64,000 nt of DNA, taken from positions 57,062-121,061 of IMG/VR virus record IMGVR_UViG_3300027734_000045. One strand, written 5' to 3'. The notes under the pieces are model-generated. The model had not been told where the DNA came from, ran no database searches, and worked only from the letters and a program-made list of their open reading frames with translations. Made by a program: the position numbers and the translations under genes. This document shows positions 28,021-38,736 of the stretch, piece by piece. The first letter of the stretch is position 1. Each line of letters begins with the position of its first letter. The DNA is from a virus.

Positions 28021-29414
28021 TGCCAACTAACCTACTGACTAATTCAAGTTTCGACGTCGACGCTGCGGGGTGGACGGCGCTAAACTCTACTATAGCCCGC
28101 GTAACTACTCCAGCTCCAAAGAGTGGCGCGGGCTGTCTAAGCGTGACCAAGCAGGCAGCAGCTAACACCGGCTTCGCGCTTACTAACAAGATAGCGCTTG
28201 CCTCGGCTCAAACTAACCCGGCCGACCCTACTCGAGTCTACGGCTTTACTGGAAATCTTTTGGTAAATCAGGTCGGGCACTCGTGCACGCTAAACATCTA
28301 CATAAGATGGTACGATGCGTCTAACACTCTAGTTGTCTCAACCACGCGCTCAGTCATAAACATCTACGCTGGCAGAGGCTGGGTGCCATTTGCTATGTAC
28401 GCGACTGCTCCTGTCACGGCAACACAGGCCACGGTTGAGATTTCACAAGCAGACGCTCCATCAAACGGAGACATCTTCTACGCTGACGAGCTAAGTTTCT
28501 TCGCGCTAACACAGAGTCAAAAGACCGAGATAGTTAACGAAGTAATCGCGCCGCTGCCAACGTCTATTCAAAACCGTCACCTTACTGGACCTCAGTTAAA
28601 GGCCGACATCTCCTTTGCAGGGCTTACTTTAAATACGATAGACGCGAGCAACGTAGTGTGGGTCTGCACTGACATGGTTGGCTGGTGGGGAATGTCAGAC
28701 ATCGAACTACCTGACATTCCGCGTGGTCTAGAAGACGGTTCCTTTGATTCGAATCCAAGAAGACTTGCTAGACAGATTAGCCTTACAGGCTCGTTCCTGC
28801 CACGTGACGCGAGCTACGTGGATGACGCTAAGTCTAACTTATTTAGGGCGATAAACGCAGCCCACGGTGGAGCCTGGCTCATAGTCGACGAGCAGCCGAC
28901 CAAGGCTGCGTACGTAAGACTTGCCGCTAAGCCAGTTCTTACAAACATGACAGCTCGTGGAAAGCATAACTTCGAGATTCCACTTAGAGCTCCAGACCCT
29001 ATAAAGTACAGCTGGAACTACGCCGATAAGCTTGGCTACGAGTCAGTCTCTAGCACAGCTCCAGCGACTGCTATTCCAATAAACAATCTTGGAAACATAG
29101 CCGTTGGCGCTGTCTTTACTATAACTGGTCCTGCGCCTATAGGCGCCTTCGTGACCTGCGTGTTTGACAACGACAGCGTGTCGACTACTGAAACAATTAC
29201 CCTCGTCAAAGCGCTAACTGCGGGGCAAAACTTGGTTATAGATACCTATGCTAAGAGTATAACTCTAGATGGTGCTACCGCTGGAGCAAGAGCGTACGTG
29301 TCCACTACCTTTGACTGGATAAAGCTACGACCTGGACAGAATAGTCTGCAGCTAACTAGCTCCGACAGCGGCGCTAGACTTGCGATTAAGTATCGCTCTG
29401 GCTGGACCGGATAA
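28020..29414 (+). CDS. Distal tail protein with N-terminal carbohydrate-binding-like domain
   Basis: This 464-residue protein starts at the TAATG overlap with the tape measure stop. Residues 1 to about 155 (NLLTNSSFDVDAAGWTAL to GDIFYADELSFFAL) have the look of a CBM4/9-type jelly roll: N-terminal asparagine-strand, aromatic sugar-contact residues and a final DEL strand. Residues about 195-335 fit the Dit fold (ISFAGLTLN, SLTGSFLPRDASYVDDAKSNL, HNFEIPLRAPDPIKYSW). The rest is a beta domain as in galectin-like Dit extensions. It would form the ring at the tail tip, with the added domain contacting surface glycans. Confidence 0.75.
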   Translation: MPTNLLTNSSFDVDAAGWTALNSTIARVTTPAPKSGAGCLSVTKQAAANTGFALTNKIALASAQTNPADPTRVYGFTGNLLVNQVGHSCTLNIYIRWYDASNTLVVSTTRSVINIYAGRGWVPFAMYATAPVTATQATVEISQADAPSNGDIFYADELSFFALTQSQKTEIVNEVIAPLPTSIQNRHLTGPQLKADISFAGLTLNTIDASNVVWVCTDMVGWWGMSDIELPDIPRGLEDGSFDSNPRRLARQISLTGSFLPRDASYVDDAKSNLFRAINAAHGGAWLIVDEQPTKAAYVRLAAKPVLTNMTARGKHNFEIPLRAPDPIKYSWNYADKLGYESVSSTAPATAIPINNLGNIAVGAVFTITGPAPIGAFVTCVFDNDSVSTTETITLVKALTAGQNLVIDTYAKSITLDGATAGARAYVSTTFDWIKLRPGQNSLQLTSSDSGARLAIKYRSGWTG

Positions 29415-29455
29415 AATATAACTTGACCATGAAAGACGATTAGACGGAGATTTAC

Positions 29456-32400
29456 ATGAGCGTTGACACTCCAAAGTATCGATACCTTGTCGCCAATTTT
29501 ATTACTGGTGAAGTTCTATTAGAGCTACAACTAACAAACGTATCGTTTGGTAGAAACCTAAAGTCTCCAGGACCGTTTTCTGGAACCATTCCAGTTCTGC
29601 CTGGAACAAACGTATCTGAGCTGTATAACGCGACTATGCCTGGTAAGACAGCGCTATACGTATTGCGAAATAACGCCGTTGTGTGGGGAGGGTTGCTTTG
29701 GACTCGAGAGTACAACATCTTTGAAAGAATAATTTCTCTAACTGGTTTGGAGTTTCCTAGCTATCTAAACCGAAGACTTATCTGGAAAACCTACTCATTT
29801 AGCTATAATTCAAGAGTGATTAGAGACTACACAGACGCCAGCGGAAAGGCACGCGTAGTTGTTGACAAAAACGACTCGCATGGTTTCATGCCTGGTGACT
29901 CAATAAATCTGCAGTACGACGGTGCGGCTATCTACTACAAGTACGACAATTTTAAGCTAAAGGTCTTAGCGGACCCTGTGCCAGTGAACGACGTAATTTA
30001 TGAGTCACAGGTTGTCGTGCCAAACGTTACGTCAACTAAGTACTCATACAACAAGGGGTATAAAAAGGTAGTTGCAGAGATAGTCCTAAACGACGACCCG
30101 ACTCTTCTTGCCAATCAGTGGTTCACAGTTTCTAATGTCTCTGAGTTCTACAATGGCAGCTACAGATGTATAGCCAGTCCGGGAGACGGAGATGACGTAC
30201 CATACTCGGTAATCTACGACATCGGGAAAAAAGACACTAAGATAGCCATAAATAAGATAGTCACCTCTAAAACCAGCGTGGCAGCTGACAGAACTGTGAC
30301 GTTCTTTTTAGATACTAAGCACGTTCACTTCTTTACAACTGGCACAGCCGTAAACATAACTGGCTTCGCTGGAAGCTGCATCGCTGGAACTGCAAGTGAA
30401 CTAAATCTGTACAACGGAGTCTACGTGGTCACAAGCGTGGACTACGTGGGAAACAAGTTTACCGCTAAGGCTCCGACCGGCGCGGTGAACAACAAGACCT
30501 ATACTAAATACAAGGTAGTAAATGGCAAGACGGTGACCAATCTTGCAGCCTCTAGCTCCTTTGGCGAGGTAGACATAGTCAAGCCAACAAGCAAAACGTT
30601 TACAACAGTCGTGGTGAGCCAGAGCGGCGGATTTGACAACTACGTGCTTACTCTAAACAACGTTACCGACCTCTACGTAGGGCAGTACGTGCAGCTCGCG
30701 GGAGTGCTGAACCAAGTTCCGCTCGGAGGAACTGGAACCTTTGACCTTGGAGACCTAAACGAGCAAGGGCTAATCGGCGACGCAGACGTGCTTCCGATAA
30801 TCACAAACGTAGACTCCGTAAATAGCAAGGTCACGGTAAAGAACCAAGGTCTGTCGTACTCTCCTACGTTAGGAACGTACAGCGGCGCTAACGTGACGGG
30901 GTCAGAGCTGACGCCATACATTCTAAGACCTACGTTAGTCGACCTAAACGTGCCAAAGAACGCTATCTCGTCTTTAGTCACTACGGCTACAACCTTCTGG
31001 GTGCAGTCAAGATACAAGATAACTGCGTGCAAGATCGACAAGACTGGAACTGTAACTGCTACGCTAGATACTGCAAATCACAGTCTTATTCAGGGAGCAG
31101 GCTTTTACGTCTACGGGCTAACAGGTAGCACCACGACTCAAAAGAACTACGCCGGCTACGTAAATAACAACGGATGGGATAGCACCGACTCCGTAAAGGC
31201 CGTAGGATACACGGTCCTGGACATAGGAAAAAATTCTCAAAAGAACGTCATAAAGTTCAAGGTTGCCGGAGACCAGAACGATAAAATAACCACCGCCGTC
31301 GCGCTGCCTGCTCAAACGACTGCGTATCTAGAGGTCTTTCCAAACACGGTGCAAACAAGTAAGTTCTGGGGTTCACCAGATGGCTCGCTTAGCGCTACCG
31401 TTTTGGTTGGCGTAAATAGCTACGAGTACGTAAGAGAGTTGCTGCGCAACGTGCTCGAGGACTTTCAGTCTTATCGCTTTGCGAACAACCAGATTGAGCC
31501 TGGAGTCACTCTGACCCAGACCGGCATCGTTGGCTATGATACCACTACTGCAAGCGGAGGTCGCGTAAAGGTTGTGCTCACCTTAGACGCTCCAAGTAAG
31601 CTTATAGTTGGAGAAAAGTTTAGAGTACTCAACGTTGGAACTGCGGAAGGTAATTTAGTTAGCGGGTTCTACACGGTGTCAGAGGTAAGCAACGATCTAG
31701 AGACCGAGGTATACACGGTATCCTACTACGTAGCCGCAAGCGAGGTTAGCTCGCCAGATGCGACGTACGAACTGGCTGAGACGCGCTTGTTCCCTAGGTA
31801 CAAGAAAATCTCTTGGGATGGAAAACTAAAAAAGACACAGTGCACTATACGAGTGTATAACCCAGACGCCGTGACTGACCTAATCTCAGACCTCTACACC
31901 AACATTTCTCTGAACATTGGAGACTACATAACCGCTAAAAGTATAGACCTGCCTAACAGTGGCTCTCTCCTATACGACACAAACGCGGCAAAGATAACAC
32001 GCCTAGTCTGGAAGAATAGTGGCGCAATTTCTAGCAAGTACGTAGAAGTGACCTATAACTCGCCAGCTCAAAGCGTGAAAGGAAAGCAGCCAGAGGGCGT
32101 GCAGGCTGAAACAAGTAAGAGCATTCAATTTGACTACCTAAAATACGCAGTCAGCGGTGGAGTTGCGACCGTGACGTTGTACGTTCCTGGAAACTATAAC
32201 CTGACCGACAACACCATAGGACTTAGAGAAGGTGACGTAGTTAACCTGAGTGTCACGACTGAAAAGGGCAAGACAAACTCTAACTCAGCGTATGACACCA
32301 CTAAAAAGAAACGCGCTATAGTTATTTCAACAACTGATTCGATGAGAAGTAAGTCAGTGGACAATCCAGACAAAAAGAGCACTGACAAAAAAATTACAAG

Positions 32401-34300
32401 AACCGAGGTAGTGCTACAGTACGAAGAAGTTCTTGCCACTAGACAGTCTACTAAGAACGCCTTTATAAAGCAAAGTGGAAAGATTACGTTCTACCTAAAG
32501 CGAATCGACGACTACGCCAAGGTTTCCGCGGGGCACGTCGCTCAACTCATAAAGCCATACGCGATTAGGTCCAAGTCATTTGGAGAATTCCCTAACTCAG
32601 CGGACATGGGCGGACTAAACTTTTCAATTGAAAAACAGATACAGAGCGTCGCGCTATCGAGTGACGGTATCGCTACGATAACGACAGCAACTCCTCATAA
32701 TTTCAACAGAGCATCAGTAGTCAACAACATTACGGGTATAGAGCAGTCTGGCACGACTACAACTATCTACTTTGACAGACGCCACAACATCTCTCCTACC
32801 GACACTGTAAAGATTTCTAACCTACAAATTCCTCTAAACCCGACTATACAAAATGAATACAACGCAACGTACATAGTCACCGAGGTAAATGGAACTGCAA
32901 ACTACGACGCCGGTCCATGGTTTGTAAAGTTTATACATGGAACAAGCAGAACTCTTTCACAGAGAACCGCGAGTGGTATCTTGTATAGCGGAAGCTCGCA
33001 GATAATTGTACGAATAATCTCTAGTGATAAGACTTTGTCTATTTTTAATGGAGACTACATAATCTATAGCGAGCCGACCTCGACAAGTTTCACCTACCAA
33101 CTTTCTAGAAGATGCGCGGTGCTACAGAATACTGAGATTATTAGCGTTGCTGGAAACGTGTCCAGGTTGAGATTTACTACTGACGCGACATATAACTACG
33201 CAGTCGGGCAAAACGTCAAATTGACTGGTGCGTCTGGAAGTCCATACAATGCGATAAATGGAGTCTCTCTTGAGGTGAAGGCTGTTGATACCTCTAGAAA
33301 CACCTTTGACGTAGACTTTAATAACGCGACTATCGCGGCCTTCGGCGAAAGCTCGGTACTTGACTTTGGCAGCAACGTTTTTGTGAGCTACCCGCAAATG
33401 ACTACTACAAACATTAGTGCTGTCACGACTACGCTTGCGACTGCCACTCTAGATGGAGGAATAGTTTCTGGCACGGACTTTATCAAAGGCTCAGACTATC
33501 AAAACGTGGCTAAGCACCTTGACACATACTCAAATTCAATAAATGGATTTGAATACCGAATAGACGCGAACTACAACGCGACTACTAATAAGTTTGAAAA
33601 AACGTTTGTGTTTATTCCAATAAACTTCTACGACCCAAAGCCGGGCGAGGTCTCTGACCCAAGCAGATTTGGCGCCGACCAGCTGCAGTTTGAGTACCCT
33701 GGAAACATAATCAACGTCTCTCTTGCGGAATCTGCTGAGGAAGGCAACACGAGGTTCTTCGTCGTTGGCGACACGCAGACAGGCGACGCAGAAACAAACC
33801 CGTACAGCTCAGCGGCTTCTTCGACTGACCTTCTTGGAGCCGGGTGGCCGCTGCTAGAGGGAACTGAAAAGGCGGAATGGCCTATCCTTGCCAACGCCTT
33901 CACCGGTAAAACTCCAGGCAACGTTGACCGCTGGAGTAATAACGATATAGAGGCTGACCTATACAAAACAGCTAGGCGCTATCTAACTCAAAGTAGACCA
34001 CCAACTGGGCAATTCAGCGTCGTGGTAAACGGAAACTTTGAGCCGCAGGTTGGTACCTACGCTCCAGGAGACTGGTGCCAGGTTAACATCGACAATCCAT
34101 TCCTAAAACAAAGACTGCAGAGCGGGCTGGAGCCAAGAAACACTACCTTTGTTAGAAAGATAGATGGGTACACGGTAGAGGTGCCAAACTCTCCGGCTGA
34201 ACCAGAGAGAGTCACTTTAAATCTAAAGACCGAGTGGATGGTCGACCGGTTCCCGGCGCAAATTGCAGCTGACGATGAATACATTCAGGGGTCTTACTAA
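29456..34300 (+). CDS. Large tail-tip / minor tail protein
   Basis: This 1614-residue protein starts at ATG after GGAG. The N-terminal 130 residues (YRYLVANFITGEVLLELQLTNVS, split: FGRNLKSPGPFSGTIPVLPG, TALYVLRNNAVVWGGLLWTRE) are typical of the tail protein that follows Dit in actinobacterial siphoviruses (Tal-like). The centre is a long series of beta-rich repeats with SHGFMPGD, KHVHFFTTGTAVNITGF and RHNISPTDTVKISNL motifs, the same module seen in the major tail protein. The C-terminal part (GNFEPQVGTYAPGDWCQVNI) resembles the closing domain of such tail-tip proteins. I see no obvious lysozyme or peptidase motif. Confidence 0.7.
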   Translation: MSVDTPKYRYLVANFITGEVLLELQLTNVSFGRNLKSPGPFSGTIPVLPGTNVSELYNATMPGKTALYVLRNNAVVWGGLLWTREYNIFERIISLTGLEFPSYLNRRLIWKTYSFSYNSRVIRDYTDASGKARVVVDKNDSHGFMPGDSINLQYDGAAIYYKYDNFKLKVLADPVPVNDVIYESQVVVPNVTSTKYSYNKGYKKVVAEIVLNDDPTLLANQWFTVSNVSEFYNGSYRCIASPGDGDDVPYSVIYDIGKKDTKIAINKIVTSKTSVAADRTVTFFLDTKHVHFFTTGTAVNITGFAGSCIAGTASELNLYNGVYVVTSVDYVGNKFTAKAPTGAVNNKTYTKYKVVNGKTVTNLAASSSFGEVDIVKPTSKTFTTVVVSQSGGFDNYVLTLNNVTDLYVGQYVQLAGVLNQVPLGGTGTFDLGDLNEQGLIGDADVLPIITNVDSVNSKVTVKNQGLSYSPTLGTYSGANVTGSELTPYILRPTLVDLNVPKNAISSLVTTATTFWVQSRYKITACKIDKTGTVTATLDTANHSLIQGAGFYVYGLTGSTTTQKNYAGYVNNNGWDSTDSVKAVGYTVLDIGKNSQKNVIKFKVAGDQNDKITTAVALPAQTTAYLEVFPNTVQTSKFWGSPDGSLSATVLVGVNSYEYVRELLRNVLEDFQSYRFANNQIEPGVTLTQTGIVGYDTTTASGGRVKVVLTLDAPSKLIVGEKFRVLNVGTAEGNLVSGFYTVSEVSNDLETEVYTVSYYVAASEVSSPDATYELAETRLFPRYKKISWDGKLKKTQCTIRVYNPDAVTDLISDLYTNISLNIGDYITAKSIDLPNSGSLLYDTNAAKITRLVWKNSGAISSKYVEVTYNSPAQSVKGKQPEGVQAETSKSIQFDYLKYAVSGGVATVTLYVPGNYNLTDNTIGLREGDVVNLSVTTEKGKTNSNSAYDTTKKKRAIVISTTDSMRSKSVDNPDKKSTDKKITRTEVVLQYEEVLATRQSTKNAFIKQSGKITFYLKRIDDYAKVSAGHVAQLIKPYAIRSKSFGEFPNSADMGGLNFSIEKQIQSVALSSDGIATITTATPHNFNRASVVNNITGIEQSGTTTTIYFDRRHNISPTDTVKISNLQIPLNPTIQNEYNATYIVTEVNGTANYDAGPWFVKFIHGTSRTLSQRTASGILYSGSSQIIVRIISSDKTLSIFNGDYIIYSEPTSTSFTYQLSRRCAVLQNTEIISVAGNVSRLRFTTDATYNYAVGQNVKLTGASGSPYNAINGVSLEVKAVDTSRNTFDVDFNNATIAAFGESSVLDFGSNVFVSYPQMTTTNISAVTTTLATATLDGGIVSGTDFIKGSDYQNVAKHLDTYSNSINGFEYRIDANYNATTNKFEKTFVFIPINFYDPKPGEVSDPSRFGADQLQFEYPGNIINVSLAESAEEGNTRFFVVGDTQTGDAETNPYSSAASSTDLLGAGWPLLEGTEKAEWPILANAFTGKTPGNVDRWSNNDIEADLYKTARRYLTQSRPPTGQFSVVVNGNFEPQVGTYAPGDWCQVNIDNPFLKQRLQSGLEPRNTTFVRKIDGYTVEVPNSPAEPERVTLNLKTEWMVDRFPAQIAADDEYIQGSY

Positions 34301-37300
34301 TGGGTAGTTATAACGAAGATAGAAAAAGAAACGTAGCTGCGTACATTCTTGACATGCAGAACAGGCTTTCACAGGTTGAAAGAAACAGGACCAGGACGAC
34401 TGGACTTGCCGCCAACGCGGTGTCGGCGACAAACCTAACGGGAGAAGTTGTTTTATCTGACAACACCATAAGAAGCGCTAACTACGTCGAGGGATACTCC
34501 GGCTGGAGTATCGACGGAGATGGAAACTCTGAGTTTGCAAACGTGTTTGTTCGTGGAAACATCAACGCAAACTCTGGAACAATTGGAAACTGGACCATCA
34601 GCAATGAGATAGTCACGCGTAGATTTAATAAAAAGGTAGCCACTATAACCGCGGTCACCTGGAGCGATGGAGTTATCAAGTTCACCGCTGCCAATACATT
34701 CAACGCCGGCGAGTACGTCACGATAAGCGGTATAGACCCAGATGACTATAACTTTTACGACATCGAAATCGATTCAGCTACGTCGACCTACTTTACTGTG
34801 CTTAGTGACGCCGCAGCAGACTACGTTAGTGGCGGAACTGCTGAGTTGGTATACGCTGGAACATACGTAGAAAACCTAGACATTGGACTTGATGACGAGA
34901 CTACGTCGAGTGGAAGCTACGTTGGGCTCTACACGTCGCCAAATCTAAGAACCGCTGGTCTCTATTTGCGAGACTACTCAAAGAGAGAATTTGACTACGG
35001 CTACTTCTCAAACGCGGGTGTCTCCTATGTCTCAGCTGAGGACATTAACTTATTAGAAAATCCGACCTTTGAATACAAGGATTCTCTAAACGCGATAAAC
35101 TACAGCGCGGCCTCCTGGACCGCTGGAACCGGACTAACTCTTTTGGCAGGTGGAAAGGACTTTACCGCTGGAACTCCGCTGTATGCAGCCTCGCCAAAAT
35201 ACGGAGCACAGGTCACGTGGACGACTGCAGTTTCAACGTACTTTACTGGAAAACTTCACTACACGGCTGGCAAGTCCTATGCCGTGTTTAAGAATAGAAG
35301 AAACCTGTACCTCGGACTAAAAGTCTTCCCGCTATACACTCCGGTCGAAAAAACCGTCACCGCGGTTGAAGGAGTACGAGTAAGTGGAACTGTCACCGGC
35401 GCAACTTCAACAGCGACAACGGTGACCTATACTGGAACAAGCCTACAGTTCGAGCTTGGCCAAAGGTTGACCGTCACAGGTTTTGGAAACGCAAGATGCA
35501 ACGTCTCTAATGCAATAGTCTCGGCAAAGAGTGGAACTACCTCGGTGACGGTGCTATCAAATGGCGATAGCGGCATTACTTCTACCGCGTCTACCGCGGA
35601 CAACGCAGTCACTGGACTTCTTAAGATTACCGCTGCCTCGCATGGATTTACTGCGGGGCAGGTAGTGTTCCTTGACTTTGATGCTGGGTACCTTGAGCCA
35701 GAGTTCGGTGAAGTAGTCAATATGTATTCCCCGCACACCATAGCCAATGGAACGAGTGGCTACACCTTCGTGGTAAGCACCTTTGGATTAGCCGCTGGGT
35801 CTTTCCACGTACCTGCTGATTTTTCTGACATAGAGGTCTCGGCCATGAGCGTAATTCCACATGGCTCTAGAGCGACTAAGGCGTTTAGCGTTTACGAGGC
35901 AGCCTTTGACCTATCTAGCATTCGTCTAAGGTACGACAATGGCAGCACTACGAATCTTTCTAGCGTACTTGCAGCCACGACGGCGGCCGAGTGGAGCGCC
36001 GGGACAAACAAGTATCTAATCAGCAACGCCAATTCATACATGCTCGGTAGACTTGACACCGCGGTAAAGATTCCGCCGATGACGCAAGCCAACGAGATAG
36101 TTATAAGTGGAGAGAAAGTCGAGGCAGCTTACCTGGCTGCCGACCCTACTGCCTATGGCTTAGACAAGGATATATTTATAGACCTTCCTGGCTGGCTCTA
36201 TCCGCACGATGGAAACGGCGTTGTGTCGAATACGCCTACTAAGATTGCAAGCATTGGATACATACTTGACGAAGTCTATTTCTCTTCATCTAACTCGTTC
36301 TTCTACGGAAGCGGCGGAGGCTCGTACCGCTGGTACGCGACTACTGACACGACTCCCAGCTACGACCCGGCACAGGCCTCGGTTGAGGGAACGAAGACCT
36401 GGCTAAACATCGACCTAGGCAACCAGTCAGCGTCGCTCGACTACTTTGACTACATCAAGTTTAAGCCACAGGTGTTCACCAAGGCTCTCAAGGAAAGACC
36501 TTCGATTGGCGTCTTTGACGCAGTCGTTCCATACATTAAAACAAACGACCCGGCTCCAGAGATTACCACTGTTAGCTCTGGACAGTACGAGTACATTATT
36601 GCAAGTGATTACAGAAACGTAAGCTCTCATCTAAAAACGACTACCGGAGAGCGGTCTTCTGCGTTTGAGATTTCTGCACTGTATCGGGACATCTCGGCGA
36701 GCTCTGGAAGTGAGACTGGTCGCAAGGGAGCGCTTGTCGGCGGAGTCTACGACGGCCTATCTAACTCGACAACCTTGTACCTATCTAGCGACTCTCTGCA
36801 GTGGAGTTCTAACTACATAAGTCCAACTAATCCAAACTACGCGCAAGTGAGATTTGCTGACAAGGCGTACTTTAACATTCCGGTGCGAATAGCAAGCAAC
36901 ATGTCTCTCAGTGGAACCTTCTATGGTGCTGGAAGCATCGTCACCTCAAGTGGAAACATTAGAACCACCTCTGGCAACGTCTACACTACAAGCGGAAACA
37001 TCTACACCACAAGCGGCAACATTTACTCTACGTCTGGAAACATCTACACCACGAGCGGCAGCATCACCGCAAGCACGTCACTGAACGGACAAACTCTAAG
37101 ACTTAGCTCGACTGACAACATCTCGCTAGGAAGCAACACTCACGCATTCCAAATCGGCGATAGCACTTCAACTAACCTTCGTTTAGACACCAACGAGGTG
37201 CAGGCGCAGGGATACACGTCTCCTAACCGGACTACAGCTGACCTATACTTAAATAAGCTTGGTGGAGACGTTTTCATTGGAAACACTGGAACAAGCAACC

Positions 37301-37875
37301 TAACCGCAAATGGAACTATCACTAGCGGTGGAATAGTCTACAGCGGTTCTAACTTATACACCAACGGCATAACTACAACCACGTCGTGGTTCTCAAACGC
37401 CACAGACTTTACGGCTTTGGTTAACGGCGTAATTCACTCAAGTAACACTGGTGGAGAAGCTCTGCGTCTGTCTAGAAAGAGCAGCACCGGCGCTGTAGTT
37501 AACTTCTACTACGGTAGCGCGACCGTAGCGGGTCACATCGACGTTACCGGCACGTCGTCGGTTAGCTACATCACTAGCTCTGACTATCGACTAAAAGAAA
37601 ATGTAGTCGCAATCAGAGACGCGGCGTCTAGACTTAAGAATCTAAATCCTGTGCGCTTTAACTTCAAGGATGAACCTGGACGAACCGTTGACGGTTTTCT
37701 TGCACATGAAGTTGCTGCGTACGTTCCGGAGGCGATTAGCGGTGAAAAGGACGCTGTAGACGAAGATGGAAACCCTATTTACCAAGGTATCGATCAATCT
37801 AAGATGGTTCCACTACTAACCGCGGCTTTGCAGGAGGCTATCGCAAGAATCGAAGTTTTGGAAGGAAGAGCATAA
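34300..37875 (+). CDS. Tail fibre with C-terminal intramolecular chaperone (peptidase S74)
   Basis: This 1191-residue protein overlaps the preceding gene by one base at TAATG. The N-terminus is a short helical attachment region (ILDMQNRLSQVERNRTR). The middle is beta-rich, with one SHGFTAGQVVFLDF module and, near residues 885-920, tandem TTSGNIY repeats that suggest a trimeric beta helix. The C-terminal 110 residues are the endosialidase-type chaperone: ITSSDYRLKENVV with the Ser-Asp cleavage site and Lys, LKNLNPVRFNFKDEPG, DGFLAHEVAAYVPEAI, and a final helix LTAALQEAIARIEVLEGR. The domain trimerises the fibre and then cuts itself off. Confidence 0.88.
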   Translation: MGSYNEDRKRNVAAYILDMQNRLSQVERNRTRTTGLAANAVSATNLTGEVVLSDNTIRSANYVEGYSGWSIDGDGNSEFANVFVRGNINANSGTIGNWTISNEIVTRRFNKKVATITAVTWSDGVIKFTAANTFNAGEYVTISGIDPDDYNFYDIEIDSATSTYFTVLSDAAADYVSGGTAELVYAGTYVENLDIGLDDETTSSGSYVGLYTSPNLRTAGLYLRDYSKREFDYGYFSNAGVSYVSAEDINLLENPTFEYKDSLNAINYSAASWTAGTGLTLLAGGKDFTAGTPLYAASPKYGAQVTWTTAVSTYFTGKLHYTAGKSYAVFKNRRNLYLGLKVFPLYTPVEKTVTAVEGVRVSGTVTGATSTATTVTYTGTSLQFELGQRLTVTGFGNARCNVSNAIVSAKSGTTSVTVLSNGDSGITSTASTADNAVTGLLKITAASHGFTAGQVVFLDFDAGYLEPEFGEVVNMYSPHTIANGTSGYTFVVSTFGLAAGSFHVPADFSDIEVSAMSVIPHGSRATKAFSVYEAAFDLSSIRLRYDNGSTTNLSSVLAATTAAEWSAGTNKYLISNANSYMLGRLDTAVKIPPMTQANEIVISGEKVEAAYLAADPTAYGLDKDIFIDLPGWLYPHDGNGVVSNTPTKIASIGYILDEVYFSSSNSFFYGSGGGSYRWYATTDTTPSYDPAQASVEGTKTWLNIDLGNQSASLDYFDYIKFKPQVFTKALKERPSIGVFDAVVPYIKTNDPAPEITTVSSGQYEYIIASDYRNVSSHLKTTTGERSSAFEISALYRDISASSGSETGRKGALVGGVYDGLSNSTTLYLSSDSLQWSSNYISPTNPNYAQVRFADKAYFNIPVRIASNMSLSGTFYGAGSIVTSSGNIRTTSGNVYTTSGNIYTTSGNIYSTSGNIYTTSGSITASTSLNGQTLRLSSTDNISLGSNTHAFQIGDSTSTNLRLDTNEVQAQGYTSPNRTTADLYLNKLGGDVFIGNTGTSNLTANGTITSGGIVYSGSNLYTNGITTTTSWFSNATDFTALVNGVIHSSNTGGEALRLSRKSSTGAVVNFYYGSATVAGHIDVTGTSSVSYITSSDYRLKENVVAIRDAASRLKNLNPVRFNFKDEPGRTVDGFLAHEVAAYVPEAISGEKDAVDEDGNPIYQGIDQSKMVPLLTAALQEAIARIEVLEGRA

Positions 37876-38003
37876 TGTACATGATTCTAAAGGTGTTGAA
37901 CGATGAAGTTGAGGAATTTGCGGTGTATGACCGAATCTCAAGAACCGAGGTGGCTAGGTACGCGACTTATGGCGAGGCACTAGAAGACCTCTTATCAAGA
38001 TAA
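37875..38003 (+). CDS. Small 42-residue protein after the fibre gene
   Basis: The ATG at 37875 overlaps the fibre stop as TAATG, the same coupling used by neighbouring genes. The product begins MYMILKVLNDEVEEF and ends EALEDLLSR. It is acidic, with no recognised domain, membrane segment or cysteine. Start overlap and intact frame support a real gene; the function is unknown. Confidence 0.5.
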   Translation: MYMILKVLNDEVEEFAVYDRISRTEVARYATYGEALEDLLSR

Positions 38004-38068
38004 CTAAGACTAAACCATATAGGATAGATAGGTAATACCCCACAGGACAAGGATAAGGAAAAGACAAG

Positions 38069-38266
38069 ATGGCTCAAGACAACCAAGCCGACCAAGGCGA
38101 ATTTTTAGGTAACGTTCTAGTGCTAACTAGAAATCAACTAGCGTCTGCTATGAACGCATGCACTGAACTAGAGGCTGCATTGACTATAGAAAGAAAGCGC
38201 AATGAAGAGCTAGCTGCTCGAGTCGCTGAACTAGAGTCTCAGACTAAGGCAGCTACGGATAAATAA
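38069..38266 (+). CDS. Small coiled-coil protein
   Basis: This 65-residue protein starts at ATG after an AAGGA..AAG purine tract. Residues about 20-60 form a heptad-type helix (LEAALTIERKRNEELAARVAEL) predicted to be a coiled coil. It ends at a TAATG overlap with the next gene, so the two are probably co-translated. No function is recognised. Confidence 0.6.
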   Translation: MAQDNQADQGEFLGNVLVLTRNQLASAMNACTELEAALTIERKRNEELAARVAELESQTKAATDK

Positions 38267-38736
38267 TGATTAACGTAAAAGATGGCGCCAGAACTCTTCA
38301 ATTTGATGGAGAGCTTTTAGGTACGTCTTCTTCATACAGGAGAGGCTCTGTCCGCTGGATTGAGTTTGAGCTGTATAGAACCAAGAGCGGTTCGTATGTT
38401 TTGTCTCGTGTTGGAGTTTCACTGGTCTTCCATGGAGCGGCGTGTCCTCTAGTAAAGAGATACAGTCTTACTGAGGCGCCGGTTGAAGACCTAACTGAAC
38501 GCTCTCTTCCTTGCGAGCAGTGCAACCCTACTGATGACGTAGATTTAGTGTTCCCCGAAAAGAGTAGAAGCTGGGCGCAGGTTAGCGAAGAGCCGCAGGC
38601 TGTTCTAGACGCGCTTTACAAGTACGATGACGGTGGAGCAAGGTACCTAACAAACGTGGCGCAAAGGCTATTAGAAGATTCAGCCGAAAAAGACTCCAAA
38701 ATAGATGAAGTCTACAGGATAGAACTTATCCCATAG
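38266..38736 (+). CDS. Unknown protein with Cys/His pair
   Basis: This 156-residue protein starts at the TAATG overlap. The N-terminal half is beta-rich (RGSVRWIEFELYRTKSGSYVLSR), with FHGAACPLVKRY and LPCEQCNP near residues 65-85; His, Cys and CEQC could bind a metal. The C-terminal half is helical (EPQAVLDALYKYDDGGARYLT). I do not recognise the family. It precedes the nucleotide-metabolism block. Confidence 0.6.
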   Translation: MINVKDGARTLQFDGELLGTSSSYRRGSVRWIEFELYRTKSGSYVLSRVGVSLVFHGAACPLVKRYSLTEAPVEDLTERSLPCEQCNPTDDVDLVFPEKSRSWAQVSEEPQAVLDALYKYDDGGARYLTNVAQRLLEDSAEKDSKIDEVYRIELIP

